64,000 bases of DNA from DASPFV01 sp035620975 (GTDB lineage Bacteria > Acidobacteriota > Vicinamibacteria > Vicinamibacterales > 2-12-FULL-66-21), in contig DASPFV010000340.1 of NCBI GenBank assembly GCA_035620975.1, positions 1-64,000 on the forward strand. Direction: 5' to 3'. This document shows positions 1-8,338 of the stretch, piece by piece (positions within the stretch are counted from its first letter, which is position 1; every line of letters starts with the position of its first letter). The position numbers and the translations under genes are program-made. Under the pieces are notes generated by a model. The model had not been told where the DNA came from. It was given only the letters and a program-made list of their open reading frames with translations, and did no database searches.

Positions 1-169
1 GGGGCTCGAGATAGGGCAAGGGGCGAAGGAGCACCGAACGGACCACCGTGAAGATGGCCGTATTGACGCCGAGGCAGACCGCCAGGGTCAGGACGACGGC
101 GAATGCGTAGGCTCTGTCCCTGCGCAGCAGGCGCCACGCGACGGCGAGATCCTGGCGGAGGATGTCCAT
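1..169 (-). CDS. ADOP-family ABC transporter permease, N-terminal fragment (runs off left edge)
   Basis: Reading the minus strand from the ATG at 169-167 gives 56 codons beginning MDILRQDLAVAWRLLRRD, then a hydrophobic segment and a VLLRPLPY tail before the window edge. This matches the start of MacB/FtsX-like permeases of the acidobacterial ADOP type: a short cytoplasmic lead with paired arginines, the first transmembrane helix, and a PLPY/PLPF turn. The complete gene at 54834-57257 has the same layout (RDLLWAARHARRRP ... WRPLPF), which supports the call. These proteins are thought to work in efflux or lipoprotein-type transport across the inner membrane, often without an adjacent ATPase. 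Only about 7% of a typical 800-residue protein is visible, so no further function can be assigned. Confidence 0.8.
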   Translation of the reverse strand, partial: MDILRQDLAVAWRLLRRDRAYAFAVVLTLAVCLGVNTAIFTVVRSVLLRPLPYLEP

Positions 170-371
170 GGACGGACTCTACGAGCCCAGCCTGGGCCGG
201 TGTTCCCGCGTCGACCGTCCGCCCCGGCCTGCCGCGCCCGACCCGGGGCGAACGAGGGCCCGGCAGGGCGGCACGCCGCTGTTTCCCGTTTCCGCTGCAG
301 GATGCGTGCTCGACGTCCTGCCCGGGCGCGTGCCGGAGTCGAGTTCGCAGACTCGAAGCTCGTCAACCGAC

Positions 372-377
372 TATGAT
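372..377 (+). promoter_or_regulatory. -10 box (TATGAT) of the M23 peptidase gene, leaderless geometry
   Basis: TATGAT ends exactly 6 nt before the ATG at 384. Transcription normally starts about 7 nt downstream of the hexamer, so the mRNA would begin at or next to the start codon. No Shine-Dalgarno sequence precedes the ATG. This favours the start at 384 over the longer reading frame that opens at 162. Confidence 0.5.
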
Positions 378-383
378 CGGTGC

Positions 384-1763
384 ATGAAGTTTCTCGTCAC
401 CCTGATCCTGATCGGATCCGTCGCCCTGGGCGGGGCCTACGTCGTCGCCGGCCGCATGACCGGCCCGGCCGTCGAGATCGGCAAGCCGGACAAGTTCGTC
501 GGGCTCGCGAGCCCGTTCGAGGTCGTGGCGTCCGCGCCGAACGTGACGTTCGGCCGTCTTCAGGTGGTCTTCGAGCAGAACGGGAAACAGACGCCGCTCT
601 TCAGCCTGGAAGATCCGGGCAAGGCCGTGATGAAGCAGGAGCCGCCCGAAACGGTCCGCATCACAGGCGAGCTCGGCAAGCAGACCGTGCCCGACCTGCA
701 GTCGGGCCCGGCCCGGCTGATCGTGACCGCGTCGAGGCCCGTGCTCTACGGGATCCGGACCGTCGAGACGACCGCCGTGCGGGACCTGCAGGTCCGGCTG
801 GAACGGCCGCGGGTCTCGGTGATCTCCACCCACCATTACGTGAACCTGGGGGGTGCCGAGATGGTGATCTACCGCGTCTCGCCCGACGATGTGCAGTCCG
901 GGGTCGTCGTGGGGGACGTCGAGTACCCCGGGTTCCCGGCGTCCGGCGTAACGGTCGAGGGCATCCGCCTCGGCGACCCGGCGGTGCGCGTGGCGTTCTT
1001 CGCCCTCCTCTACGACCAGGACATCAACACGCCGATCCGTGTCTTCGCGCGTGACGAGGCCGGCAACAGCGCACGCGCCGACTTCGACCATCGCAAGTTC
1101 CCCAAGCCGTTCAAGAAGAGCCGCATCAACCTCGACGATCGTTTCCTCGACCGCGTGGTTCCGGCGATCCTGGAGGGCACGACCGACATCCAGCCCCAAG
1201 GCGAAACGCTCGACAAGTTCCTCGCGATCAACGGCGAGCTCCGCCGGAAGAACGCCGAGAAGATCGCCTCCTTCGCCGGGCAGACGGCGCCGGAGATGCT
1301 GTGGCGCGGCGTCGTGTTCCACCCGTTCACGAACACAGCCGTAGAGTCGGCATTCGCCGATCACCGGACCTACCTTTACAGGGGAAAGGAAGTCGATCAG
1401 CAGGTGCACCTCGGGTTCGACCTGGCGTCGCTGGCGGGGGCGCCCATCCTCGGGGCCAACCGGGGCAAGGTGGTGTTCGCCGACGAGCTGGGCATCTACG
1501 GCAACTGCGTCATCGTCGATCACGGGATGGGCCTGCAGTCGCTCTATGCGCACCTGTCGTCGATCGAGGTGGAGGCGGGCCAGATGGTCGAGAAGGAGCA
1601 GACGCTGGGCCGCAGCGGCATGACCGGGCTGGCCGGCGGCGATCATCTGCACTTCACGATGCTGCTGCACGGCCGGATGATCAACCCCGTCGAGTGGTGG
1701 GACGCGCACTGGATCGAGGACCGGATCCTGCGCAAGCTCCGGGCCGCCGGATCGGGATCCTGA
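384..1763 (+). CDS. M23 (LytM-type) metallopeptidase, membrane-anchored or secreted
   Basis: A 459-residue protein predicted to cut peptide cross-links in peptidoglycan outside the inner membrane. It begins with a hydrophobic signal/anchor (MKFLVTLILIGSVALGGAYV). A long N-terminal half of unknown fold follows, and the M23 domain occupies roughly residues 330-440. The zinc site is complete: HLGFD (H342, D346) and HLH (H421, H423), with the usual HGMGLQSLYAH segment between them, so the enzyme should be active. The start at 384 is preferred over upstream in-frame codons because a signal sequence begins there and a TATGAT box lies just upstream. The gene stands alone: the ADOP fragment is divergent and the cupredoxin gene downstream has its own possible promoter. 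The role could be hydrolytic, or regulatory as in some LytM factors; the intact zinc ligands favour hydrolysis. Confidence 0.88.
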   Translation: MKFLVTLILIGSVALGGAYVVAGRMTGPAVEIGKPDKFVGLASPFEVVASAPNVTFGRLQVVFEQNGKQTPLFSLEDPGKAVMKQEPPETVRITGELGKQTVPDLQSGPARLIVTASRPVLYGIRTVETTAVRDLQVRLERPRVSVISTHHYVNLGGAEMVIYRVSPDDVQSGVVVGDVEYPGFPASGVTVEGIRLGDPAVRVAFFALLYDQDINTPIRVFARDEAGNSARADFDHRKFPKPFKKSRINLDDRFLDRVVPAILEGTTDIQPQGETLDKFLAINGELRRKNAEKIASFAGQTAPEMLWRGVVFHPFTNTAVESAFADHRTYLYRGKEVDQQVHLGFDLASLAGAPILGANRGKVVFADELGIYGNCVIVDHGMGLQSLYAHLSSIEVEAGQMVEKEQTLGRSGMTGLAGGDHLHFTMLLHGRMINPVEWWDAHWIEDRILRKLRAAGSGS

Positions 1764-1825
1764 ACCCGTTCGAGGGCGTTGTCGCGTTGCGCATCGCGCC
1801 GCATCCCGGTCATACTTTGGGTGTC

Positions 1826-2605
1826 ATGAGCCCCCCCTGGCGCCGTGGCGGCGCCTCGCTCGTTCTGGCGGCACTGGCAGGAGCCTGTGGCGGCGGCGAG
1901 CCCTCTACGCCCGCAGGCGCCGCGGCCGCTGATGCCCGGCGGGTGGACCTGTCGAAAGCCGGTCGGATCACCGGCCGGGTCCATTACGAGGGTACGCCTC
2001 CGCGGAATCCCGCGATCAGGATGGCGGCCGACCCCGTCTGTCAGCGCGAGAATCCGGACGCCGTTGCCGAGACCGTGGTCGTCAGCGATGGTGGCCTGCA
2101 GAATGTCTTCGTGTACGTGAAGGACGGCCTGAACGGATACGCGTTCGACACGCCCACGGAGCCGGCGCGCCTCGATCAGAAGGGCTGCCGCTACGTGCCG
2201 CACGTGCTCGGGCTCCGGGCGGGCCAGCCGATCGAGATTGCCAACAGCGACCCGACGTTCCACAACGTGCACGCCCTGCCTGCGGTGAACCGCGAGTTCA
2301 ACGTCGGGCAGCCCAGCCAGGGCATGAGGGACGTCAGGACGTTCACGGCCCCCGAGGTCATGGTGCGAGTCAAGTGCGACGTGCACGCCTGGATGCATGC
2401 CTACGTGGGGGTTGTCGATCACCCGTACTTCGCGGTGACGGCTGACGGCGGAACGTTCAGCCTGGAGCACGTGCCCGCGGGCACCTACACGATCGAGGCG
2501 TGGCACGAGAAGCTCGGCACGCAGACGCAGACGGTCACGCTCGGCGAGACAGAGTCGAAGGACATCGCGTTCACATTCGCGTCGGCCGCGGGGACGCTGC
2601 CATGA
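1826..2605 (+). CDS. Cupredoxin-like lipoprotein with a carboxypeptidase-regulatory-like C-terminus
   Basis: A 259-residue predicted lipoprotein: the N-terminus is arginine-rich, then hydrophobic, and ends in an LAGAC lipobox with Cys21. The central part looks like a plastocyanin fold. It has a histidine-bearing loop (TFHNVHA) and, near the end, CDVHAWM, a C-x2-H-x2-M arrangement typical of type 1 copper ligands. The last 60 residues (FSLEHVPAGTYTIEAWHEK) resemble a carboxypeptidase-regulatory beta-sandwich. Its stop overlaps the ctaB start by 4 nt (ATGA), so the two are translationally coupled. With ctaB and DUF420 alongside, the likely job is copper handling or electron transfer for a terminal oxidase; that is inference. 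A CATACT box lies 9 nt before the ATG. The start was chosen for the lipoprotein signal. Confidence 0.75.
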   Translation: MSPPWRRGGASLVLAALAGACGGGEPSTPAGAAAADARRVDLSKAGRITGRVHYEGTPPRNPAIRMAADPVCQRENPDAVAETVVVSDGGLQNVFVYVKDGLNGYAFDTPTEPARLDQKGCRYVPHVLGLRAGQPIEIANSDPTFHNVHALPAVNREFNVGQPSQGMRDVRTFTAPEVMVRVKCDVHAWMHAYVGVVDHPYFAVTADGGTFSLEHVPAGTYTIEAWHEKLGTQTQTVTLGETESKDIAFTFASAAGTLP

Positions 2606-3483
2606 AGTCGGACACGATGGCCATCGCGGCGGCCCCGAGCCGATCGGCGGATTTCGCCGCCCTCGCCAAGCCCCGCCTGAATATTCTCGTGATTGCCTCG
2701 GCGCTCGCCGGCTACGCGATGGCCGGCGGCGACACGGGGCACGTCGCGCGCCTGCTCGCCACGCTCGTTGGGACCGCGCTCGTGGCCGGCGGCGCCTCGG
2801 CGTTCAACCAGCTGCTCGAGCGCGTCCCCGACGGGCTGATGAGGCGAACGCGGCTCCGGCCGCTGCCCGACGGCCGTCTCACGACACAGGAAGCCGGCGT
2901 GTTCGCCTCGGTGATGTCCGTCAGCGGGCTCGCGATCCTCGCCGGGATCGTGAACTCGCTGAGCGCCGCCATCGCGCTGATTACCCTGATCGTCTACGCG
3001 CTCGTCTACACCCCGCTGAAGCGGCGGACCTCGTTCGCGACCGTCATCGGCGCGATTCCCGGCGCGCTGCCGCCGGTGATCGGCTGGGCGGCCGCGCGGA
3101 ACGAGCTGTCGCAGGGCGCCTGGGTCCTCTTCGGGATCGTCTTCCTCTGGCAGCTGCCGCACTTCCTGGCGATCGCGTGGATCTTCCGCGAGGACTACGC
3201 GCGCGCCGGCTACGCCATGCTGCCGGTGCTCGAGCCGGACGGCCGGAGCACCGCCCGGCAGGCCGTCGGCTACGCCGCCGCGCTCCTGCCGCTGAGCCTC
3301 GCGCCGACGCTGGTCGGGATGGCCGGCTCAGTCTACTTCGCCGGCGCGTTCGTGCTCTCGCTGCTCTTCCTCGGCCTGGCGGCGCGATTTGCGTCGACGC
3401 GGAGCATCCCCGATGCCCGCCGGCTGTTCTTCGGGTCCATCCTGTACCTGCCCCTGCTGTGGATTCTCATGATCGGGCTCTGA
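2602..3483 (+). CDS. ctaB: Heme O synthase (protoheme IX farnesyltransferase)
   Basis: A 293-residue polytopic membrane protein of the UbiA prenyltransferase superfamily that farnesylates heme b to heme O for heme-copper oxidases. The first prenyl-diphosphate site reads NQLLERVPDGLMRRTRLRPL. It keeps the N, D and RT...RPL landmarks of CtaB, with E in place of the first D, as also occurs in homologues from other phyla. The middle aspartate seen in many homologues (ERDTD) is replaced, giving ERVPD, a mild deviation. The second conserved region YTPLKRRT and the WQLPHFLAIAW segment are present. The start overlaps the upstream cupredoxin-like gene by 4 nt. DUF420 follows on the same strand after a repeat-filled gap. 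Oxidase subunits themselves are not in the window. Confidence 0.93.
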   Translation: MKSDTMAIAAAPSRSADFAALAKPRLNILVIASALAGYAMAGGDTGHVARLLATLVGTALVAGGASAFNQLLERVPDGLMRRTRLRPLPDGRLTTQEAGVFASVMSVSGLAILAGIVNSLSAAIALITLIVYALVYTPLKRRTSFATVIGAIPGALPPVIGWAAARNELSQGAWVLFGIVFLWQLPHFLAIAWIFREDYARAGYAMLPVLEPDGRSTARQAVGYAAALLPLSLAPTLVGMAGSVYFAGAFVLSLLFLGLAARFASTRSIPDARRLFFGSILYLPLLWILMIGL

Positions 3484-3663
3484 CATTGCCGATTGCCGAC
3501 TGCCGATGGCAGATTGAATCGATCAATCGGCGGATTGGCGGATCTCTGCGCGCCCATTGCCGGCCGGCCGAAGCCTCGCCAGGCCGTGCGGCAGCTCGAG
3601 CCCACGATCGTCGAATCGCATTCGGCAATCCGGCAATCGGCAACCGGCAATCGGCAGTCGGCC
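3484..3663. repeat. Intergenic ATTGCCGA-type repeats in opposed orientation
   Basis: The gap between ctaB and the DUF420 gene opens with copies of GCCGATTGCCGACTGCCGAT and ends with reversed copies (GGCAATCGGCAACCGGCAAT). The two ends can pair to form a long imperfect hairpin around a unique centre. No coding potential is evident. It differs from the other 3'-flank repeats in this window because both orientations are present. Confidence 0.6.
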
Positions 3664-4083
3664 ATGTCAGTGGCTGATTTGCCGGCGGTGAACGCGACGC
3701 TGAATGCGATCGCGGCGACGCTGCTGGTGGCCGGCTACGTGCTCGTCAGGCGGCGGCGGCTCGAGGCGCACCGCCGGGTCATGCTGGCCGCGTTCGGCGC
3801 TTCCGCGCTCTTCCTGGTCTCGTATCTCGTCTACCACGCCAACGCGGGGTCGCGGCCATTTCCCGGCCACGGCCCCGTTCGCGCGCTGTACCTGGTGATC
3901 CTCGCCACGCACGTGGTGCTCGCGGCCGCGATCCTGCCGCTGGCGCTGATCACGCTGACACACGGCCTCCGCGCGCGCTTCGAACGGCACGTGCCGATCG
4001 CGCGCTGGACGCTGCCAATCTGGCTGTACGTCTCGGTGACAGGGGTGATCGTGTATCTGATGCTGTATCAGATGGACTGGTAG
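3664..4083 (+). CDS. DUF420 membrane protein (CtaM-like oxidase assembly candidate)
   Basis: A 139-residue protein with four predicted transmembrane helices, histidines at helix ends (SYLVYHAN, LATHVVLAA) and a short C-terminal tail ending LMLYQMDW. This pattern is typical of DUF420 proteins, which cluster with cytochrome c oxidase and ctaB genes. The Bacillus/Staphylococcus relative CtaM is required for heme-copper oxidase activity. The neighbouring ctaB and cupredoxin-like gene fit an oxidase-assembly role. The start at 3664 is the last Met before the first membrane segment; the upstream in-frame codons fall in repeat sequence and were rejected. Confidence 0.85.
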   Translation: MSVADLPAVNATLNAIAATLLVAGYVLVRRRRLEAHRRVMLAAFGASALFLVSYLVYHANAGSRPFPGHGPVRALYLVILATHVVLAAAILPLALITLTHGLRARFERHVPIARWTLPIWLYVSVTGVIVYLMLYQMDW

Positions 4084-4117
4084 TCAGGACCGGAGACCTG
4101 TCGGCTCGAGGCTACTG

Positions 4118-4147
4118 GCCGGAACCCTGAACCTTGAATCCTGAATA
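4118..4147 (-). repeat. GGTTC-type repeat just after the diguanylate cyclase stop
   Basis: On the minus strand this reads TTCAGGATTCAAGGTTCAGG, directly downstream of the stop codon at 4149-4151. It belongs to the same short-repeat family found at 16550, 17988 and 30421, and is again in the sense orientation of the gene it follows. Confidence 0.6.
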
Positions 4148-4148
4148 G

Positions 4149-5441
4149 CTACGCCGACCCGCGCTTCCGCAGCGCGCGCTTGTTCTCGTACATGCGCTCA
4201 TCAGCCAGCCGGATGAGCGCCATCACGTCGGCGGTCACATCCTCGATCTCGGCCGTGCCCACGCTCAGCCCGACACCGGCCGGCAGCTCCGCGGCCTCCG
4301 GCGAGCGGGCGAAGGCCGCCTGGAGCGCGGCGCCACGCCGGGCGGCCTCGGCTTCCCCGCACGAGAGCAGGATCAGGAACTCGTCCCCGCCCCACCGGAA
4401 CACGTAGTCGGCCTCGCGGATGTTGTGGAGCAGGAAGGAGGCGACCTGCTGCAGCACGCGATCCCCCGCCTCGTGCCCCAGCGTGTCGTTGATGGCCTTG
4501 AACCGGTCGATGTCCACGAACAGCACCGAGAGCGGAATCCCGTAGCGCCGGTGCCGCTGCACCTCACGGCCGATGATCTCGTCGAAGAAGCGCCGGTTCC
4601 GGCAGCCCGTCAGGGCATCCGTGATCACCATGCGGCGCAGCTTGCCCTGCGCGGTCTCGAGCCGCCGGTTCGTCCGCCGCAGCTCCCACGTCATGTCCTC
4701 GAAGGTCATCAGCTGCATGCCCAGTGCCGCGATGAGATACAGGACGAGCGTGAGCCAGCCGTTGGGCGGATCGGGCGACTGCGTCACCGGCTCGCGGAGC
4801 ACGACCCAGACGTTCGAGACCGCCTGCACCAGCATCGATGCGCCCACGACCGCCGCGCCGAGCATGCGCACCTGCCGCAGCAGCCCGAGGTGGGCGACCC
4901 CTGCCGCACCGAGCGCGCCGGCGATGAGGATGTGCCCGGGCGCATACACGCTCGCGAGGCCGAGCCCGAGCGGCGCCAGCGCAAACCAGAGGAACAGCGG
5001 CAGCAGCACGTAGACGTAGCCGCGCGGCAAGCGCGGGCGCGTGGGGTACGCGTCGGCGCTGACCACGAACACGAGCGCGCTGAGCAGGCCAAGGAACTGC
5101 GAGAGGCCGTAGGCGAGCAGCCGGACGTTCTCGCCGGCATAGCTGCGGCCGGCGACGAACATCGAGAGCGCGACCAGCACCCATCCCAGGATCCAGCACA
5201 GGATGTAGAGCCTGCGGCGATAGACGAACAGCAGGAAGAGCAGGCCGCCGACGATGAGCGCACCAGTGCCCGACAGGGCGCGGGGGTTGAGCGGGATGGC
5301 ACCCGGCTGGAACCCCGTGCCCTGCCCGATCGTCTGGAGCGCCTGGACCGGCGCCGACGCCCGTGGCACGGCCGCCGCCACCATGAACACGACGATGGCG
5401 GCAACGCACATGAGCCAGGCGATGCCTGGCACTCGCTTCAT
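4149..5441 (-). CDS. Membrane-bound diguanylate cyclase (GGDEF)
   Basis: A 430-residue protein predicted to make cyclic di-GMP from two GTP at the inner membrane. The first 240 or so residues form several hydrophobic helices (an integral-membrane sensor of unknown ligand), followed by a short coiled linker (ELRRTNRRLETAQGKLRRM) and a C-terminal GGDEF domain. The signature is intact (RWGGDEF, 351-355). An RxxD inhibitory I-site (READ) sits exactly five residues before it, so product feedback inhibition is expected. DALTGCRNRRFF marks the domain start. There is no EAL domain. It is monocistronic: DUF420 converges on it and a long repeat-rich gap lies upstream. A TAGAAT box about 28 nt before the ATG is a possible promoter. 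Confidence 0.93.
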   Translation of the reverse strand: MKRVPGIAWLMCVAAIVVFMVAAAVPRASAPVQALQTIGQGTGFQPGAIPLNPRALSGTGALIVGGLLFLLFVYRRRLYILCWILGWVLVALSMFVAGRSYAGENVRLLAYGLSQFLGLLSALVFVVSADAYPTRPRLPRGYVYVLLPLFLWFALAPLGLGLASVYAPGHILIAGALGAAGVAHLGLLRQVRMLGAAVVGASMLVQAVSNVWVVLREPVTQSPDPPNGWLTLVLYLIAALGMQLMTFEDMTWELRRTNRRLETAQGKLRRMVITDALTGCRNRRFFDEIIGREVQRHRRYGIPLSVLFVDIDRFKAINDTLGHEAGDRVLQQVASFLLHNIREADYVFRWGGDEFLILLSCGEAEAARRGAALQAAFARSPEAAELPAGVGLSVGTAEIEDVTADVMALIRLADERMYENKRALRKRGSA

Positions 5442-5664
5442 TGAGTGGGATGGCCGGGGAGCCTGATTGATTCTAGCATCAGCGAAGCGATGCGGGGGGA
5501 CCGTTGATCACGTCGCACGCGGATTCGTCACGCGCGCGCCCACTGGATCTCGCAGGCGCTGGCGTGACACGACCGCGATCCGGCGAATCGGATCCGCGGG
5601 AATCCGGCGCCACCCGCATGCCGTGAGAGACGGGTCGCCGGGAATCCGCGTCCCGTCATGGACC

Positions 5665-5820
5665 GATCCACGTGAATCCGCGTCCATCCGCGTCCGTGAC
5701 ACGTGGGATCCGCGTGAATCCGCGTCCATCCGCGTCCCGTCGACACGTGGGATCCGCGTGAATCCGCGCCCATCCGCGTCCCGCGACACGTCGGGTCCGC
5801 GTGAATCCGCGCCCCACCCC
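5665..5820 (-). repeat. 44-bp tandem repeat, about 3.5 copies, inside a 434-bp gene-free gap
   Basis: Units run 5665-5706, 5707-5750, 5751-5794 and a partial 5795-5820. Each contains ATCCGCG three times on the plus strand and ends in a CACGTGG/CACGTCGG junction. On the minus strand, the sense strand of the gene ending at 5876, this reads as GCGGAT repeats. The rest of the gap (5442-5664 and 5821-5875) contains more scattered ATCCGCG words and no plausible gene. There are no unique spacers of constant length, so it is not a CRISPR array. Confidence 0.8.
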
Positions 5821-5875
5821 GCGAGTCGTGCTCCACGCCAGTCGGCGCGCGTGGGAACACACGACCCGCGCAGGC

Positions 5876-8311
5876 TCAGCGATACAGCAGGTACTGATTG
5901 CGCAGGAGGCGCCACCGCGCTTCGCCGGCGGCCCAGGACGCGGCGATCGACGCGGGATCCTCGCCCGCGCGGATCCGCGCGAGGCCGTCCCTGGACCCGA
6001 ACAGCCGCTCGGCGGAATCCAGCTCGAACTTCGCGCCGAACAGTTTCTGGATGGCGGAGGCGATCTCCACGCCGACGCGCACGGGGCGCAGCGCCAGGCG
6101 ATCGGCCACGATCATGAAGACGCCCTGGCACTCCTCGCCGGCGTACTTGCTCGAAGAGGGCGTGAACCGCACGGGGTAGAAACGGATGCCGGCGAGCCCC
6201 CGCGCGTTGAGCGTGTCGGCCAGGAGCACGCCGTCGATCCAGGGGGCCCCGATCTGCTCGAAGGGCGTGTCGGTGCCACGGCCCACGGAGAGGTTCGTGC
6301 CCTCGAACGCGCCGATCCCGGGATAGAGCGTCGCCTGGATCAGGTTGCGCATGTTCGGGGACGGGTTGATCCACGGGAGCCCCGTCTCGTCGAACCAGTC
6401 GTCGCGCCGCCAGTACCGCGCGGGCACCACCGTGAGGTTCGCGCCGATCCTGTTCTCGCCGTTGAAGAGGCGCGCCAGCTCGCCCAGCGTGAGACCGTGG
6501 CGGATCGGCATCGAGAGATAGCCCGTGAACCCGAGCTGCGCCAAATCGAGCATCGGTCCTTCGATCTGAAAGCCGTTGATCGGGTTCGGCCGATCGAGCA
6601 CCACCACCGCGATGCCGCGGGCGGCAGCCTCCTCCATGACATAGGCCATCGTGGTCATGTAGGTGTAGAAGCGGGCGCCGATGTCCTGCAGATCGATCAC
6701 GATCGTGTCGATGCCCTGGAGCATCGCCGACGTGGGCCGCTGCGTCTCGCCGTAGAGCGAGTGAATGGTCAGTCCCGTCTTCTCGTCGACGGCCGACGGC
6801 ACCCTGGAGTCGAGGATGCCGCGGATCCCGTGTTCGGGGCTGAAGAGCGACACGAGCGTGACATCCGGCGCCCGGTACAGCAAATCGATCGTCGATGCGC
6901 CGTCCCGTGCGCGTCCGGTGTGATTCGTCACCAGCCCGACCCGGCGGCCTTTCAGCAGGGCGAAGCCGTCGCCCCGCAGGACCTCGATCCCGGTCGCGAC
7001 GGGCGTGCTCGAGCGGGGGGGGAGCGTCCCCGAGGGCCCGAAGTCGCGGCCGGTCCACTGCCGGGCGTCGGGCACCGGCGCGCTGGTAATCGCGGCCGCC
7101 GCCACCGTGGCCACGCGCGCGCGCAGCGGGGTGACGTCGCCCGTGCCGTCGGGATGGACGCGGTTCGACAGGAACACCACGAAGAGGCGGGTCGCGGGAT
7201 CGATCCAGAGCGACGTGCCCGTGAAGCCCGTGTGCCCGAAGGAGCCGATCGGCAGCAGCTCGCCGCGGTTGGACGAGAAGCTGGAATCGATGTCCCAGCC
7301 GAAGGCGCGGGTGTTCCGCTCCAGATCCGGCGTGGCGGCGCTCGTCATCTTCGCGACGGTCAGCGGGGACAGGATGCGGGTGCCCTCGTACACGCCGCCG
7401 CCCAGGAGCATCCGACAGAACACGGCCAGATCGGCGGCCGTGCTGAACAGGCCGGCGTGGCCGGCCACGCCGCCCATGCGGCGGGCCGTGGGGTCGTGGA
7501 CGACGCCGCGGAGCATCTGCGCGTCGGTGCCATCGCACGGCCAGCCGAACGGCGTGCAGCTCTCGGTCGGGGCGATGCGGGGCCGCAGCGCCACCGGCGG
7601 AAGGAACATCGTGTCCGTCATGTCGAGCGGCTCGAAGATCCGCTCGCGGGCGAAGCGATCCAGCGGCAGGCCGCTGATGCGCTGCACGATGTCGCCGAGC
7701 AGGAAGAAGTTGATGTCGCTGTAGACGAACTGCTCGCCCGGCCGGGCCGTCGGCACCTCTTCGACGGCCAGCGCGATCGCCGTCTCGTACCCGCTCCACG
7801 CGTCGGCCAGATCCACGTCGGGCCGCAGCCCGGACACGTGGGTCAGCAGGTGCCGGACGGTGATGTCGCCCTTGCCGTATCGCTCGAACCCGGGGATGAA
7901 CGTGGCCACCCGGTCCGAGAGCCGGAGCTTGCCCTGCTCGAGGAGCATCATCACGCTGGTCGTGGTCACCACCACCTTGGTCAGCGAGGCCACGTCGAAC
8001 ACCGTGTCCGGGGTCATGACTTCGAGCTGCGGCACGACGGCACGGTTCCCGAAGGCCCGCTGGTAGAGCACGCGGTCGCCACGGCCCACCAGCACGACGG
8101 CGCCGGGAAGCTTGCGTTCGGCGATGGCTTCGCGCACCAGCGGGTCGATGGCGTCGAGCCGGCGCACGTCGATTGTCGCGACTTCTTCCCCCGCGCGCTC
8201 CGCCGTGGCGGGAGCCGCGGGTGTGGTCGTGGACAGGCGTGGAGCCTGACCGGCCCCGGCCGCATGAGCAGCGAGGGCCAGGAACAGCAGGGCGACTGCC
8301 GGACGCTTCAT
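5876..8311 (-). CDS. Fused serine hydrolase (AmiE/beta-lactamase fold) and DUF1343/NamZ-type exo-muramidase
   Basis: An 811-residue secreted protein (signal MKRPAVALLFLALAAHAAGA) with two enzyme domains. Residues about 45-410 form a class-C beta-lactamase-like serine hydrolase: SxxK motif SLTK (S109, K112), YSD at 197-199 as the second motif, and GHTGFTG as the third. Residues about 440-811 are a DUF1343 domain, with landmarks GLVTNHTG, SPEHGIRG, IDLQDIGARFYTY, PNPINGF and EGTNLSVGRGT. In Bacillus subtilis the separate neighbours AmiE and NamZ do MurNAc-peptide amidase and exo-N-acetylmuramidase steps of wall recycling, so the fusion probably combines both in the periplasm. The start was chosen for the signal peptide and a TATAAT box 10 nt upstream shared with the divergent gene at 8339. 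Confidence 0.87.
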   Translation of the reverse strand: MKRPAVALLFLALAAHAAGAGQAPRLSTTTPAAPATAERAGEEVATIDVRRLDAIDPLVREAIAERKLPGAVVLVGRGDRVLYQRAFGNRAVVPQLEVMTPDTVFDVASLTKVVVTTTSVMMLLEQGKLRLSDRVATFIPGFERYGKGDITVRHLLTHVSGLRPDVDLADAWSGYETAIALAVEEVPTARPGEQFVYSDINFFLLGDIVQRISGLPLDRFARERIFEPLDMTDTMFLPPVALRPRIAPTESCTPFGWPCDGTDAQMLRGVVHDPTARRMGGVAGHAGLFSTAADLAVFCRMLLGGGVYEGTRILSPLTVAKMTSAATPDLERNTRAFGWDIDSSFSSNRGELLPIGSFGHTGFTGTSLWIDPATRLFVVFLSNRVHPDGTGDVTPLRARVATVAAAAITSAPVPDARQWTGRDFGPSGTLPPRSSTPVATGIEVLRGDGFALLKGRRVGLVTNHTGRARDGASTIDLLYRAPDVTLVSLFSPEHGIRGILDSRVPSAVDEKTGLTIHSLYGETQRPTSAMLQGIDTIVIDLQDIGARFYTYMTTMAYVMEEAAARGIAVVVLDRPNPINGFQIEGPMLDLAQLGFTGYLSMPIRHGLTLGELARLFNGENRIGANLTVVPARYWRRDDWFDETGLPWINPSPNMRNLIQATLYPGIGAFEGTNLSVGRGTDTPFEQIGAPWIDGVLLADTLNARGLAGIRFYPVRFTPSSSKYAGEECQGVFMIVADRLALRPVRVGVEIASAIQKLFGAKFELDSAERLFGSRDGLARIRAGEDPASIAASWAAGEARWRLLRNQYLLYR

Positions 8312-8321
8312 GCGTGGAGCG

Positions 8322-8329
8322 ATTATACT
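8322..8329. promoter_or_regulatory. Overlapping divergent -10 boxes (TATAAT minus, TATACT plus)
   Basis: The octamer ATTATACT reads TATACT on the plus strand (8324-8329, 9 nt before the ATG at 8339). It reads TATAAT on the minus strand (8327-8322, 10 nt before the ATG at 8311). The whole divergent intergenic space is 27 nt, so the two genes must share this core. It looks like a symmetric bidirectional promoter with near-leaderless transcripts both ways. Confidence 0.6.
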
Positions 8330-8338
8330 TTCTCGCTC

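Noticed and set aside
162..383. Longer start for the M23 peptidase
   Set aside because: The extra 74 residues are Arg/Pro-rich with no signal, the codon at 162 lies within the divergent ADOP gene's start region, and a TATGAT box is inside the extension.
5665..5820. Possible CRISPR array (regular 44-bp periodicity)
   Set aside because: The units are contiguous and nearly identical over their full length, so there are no unique spacers. No cas genes are near.
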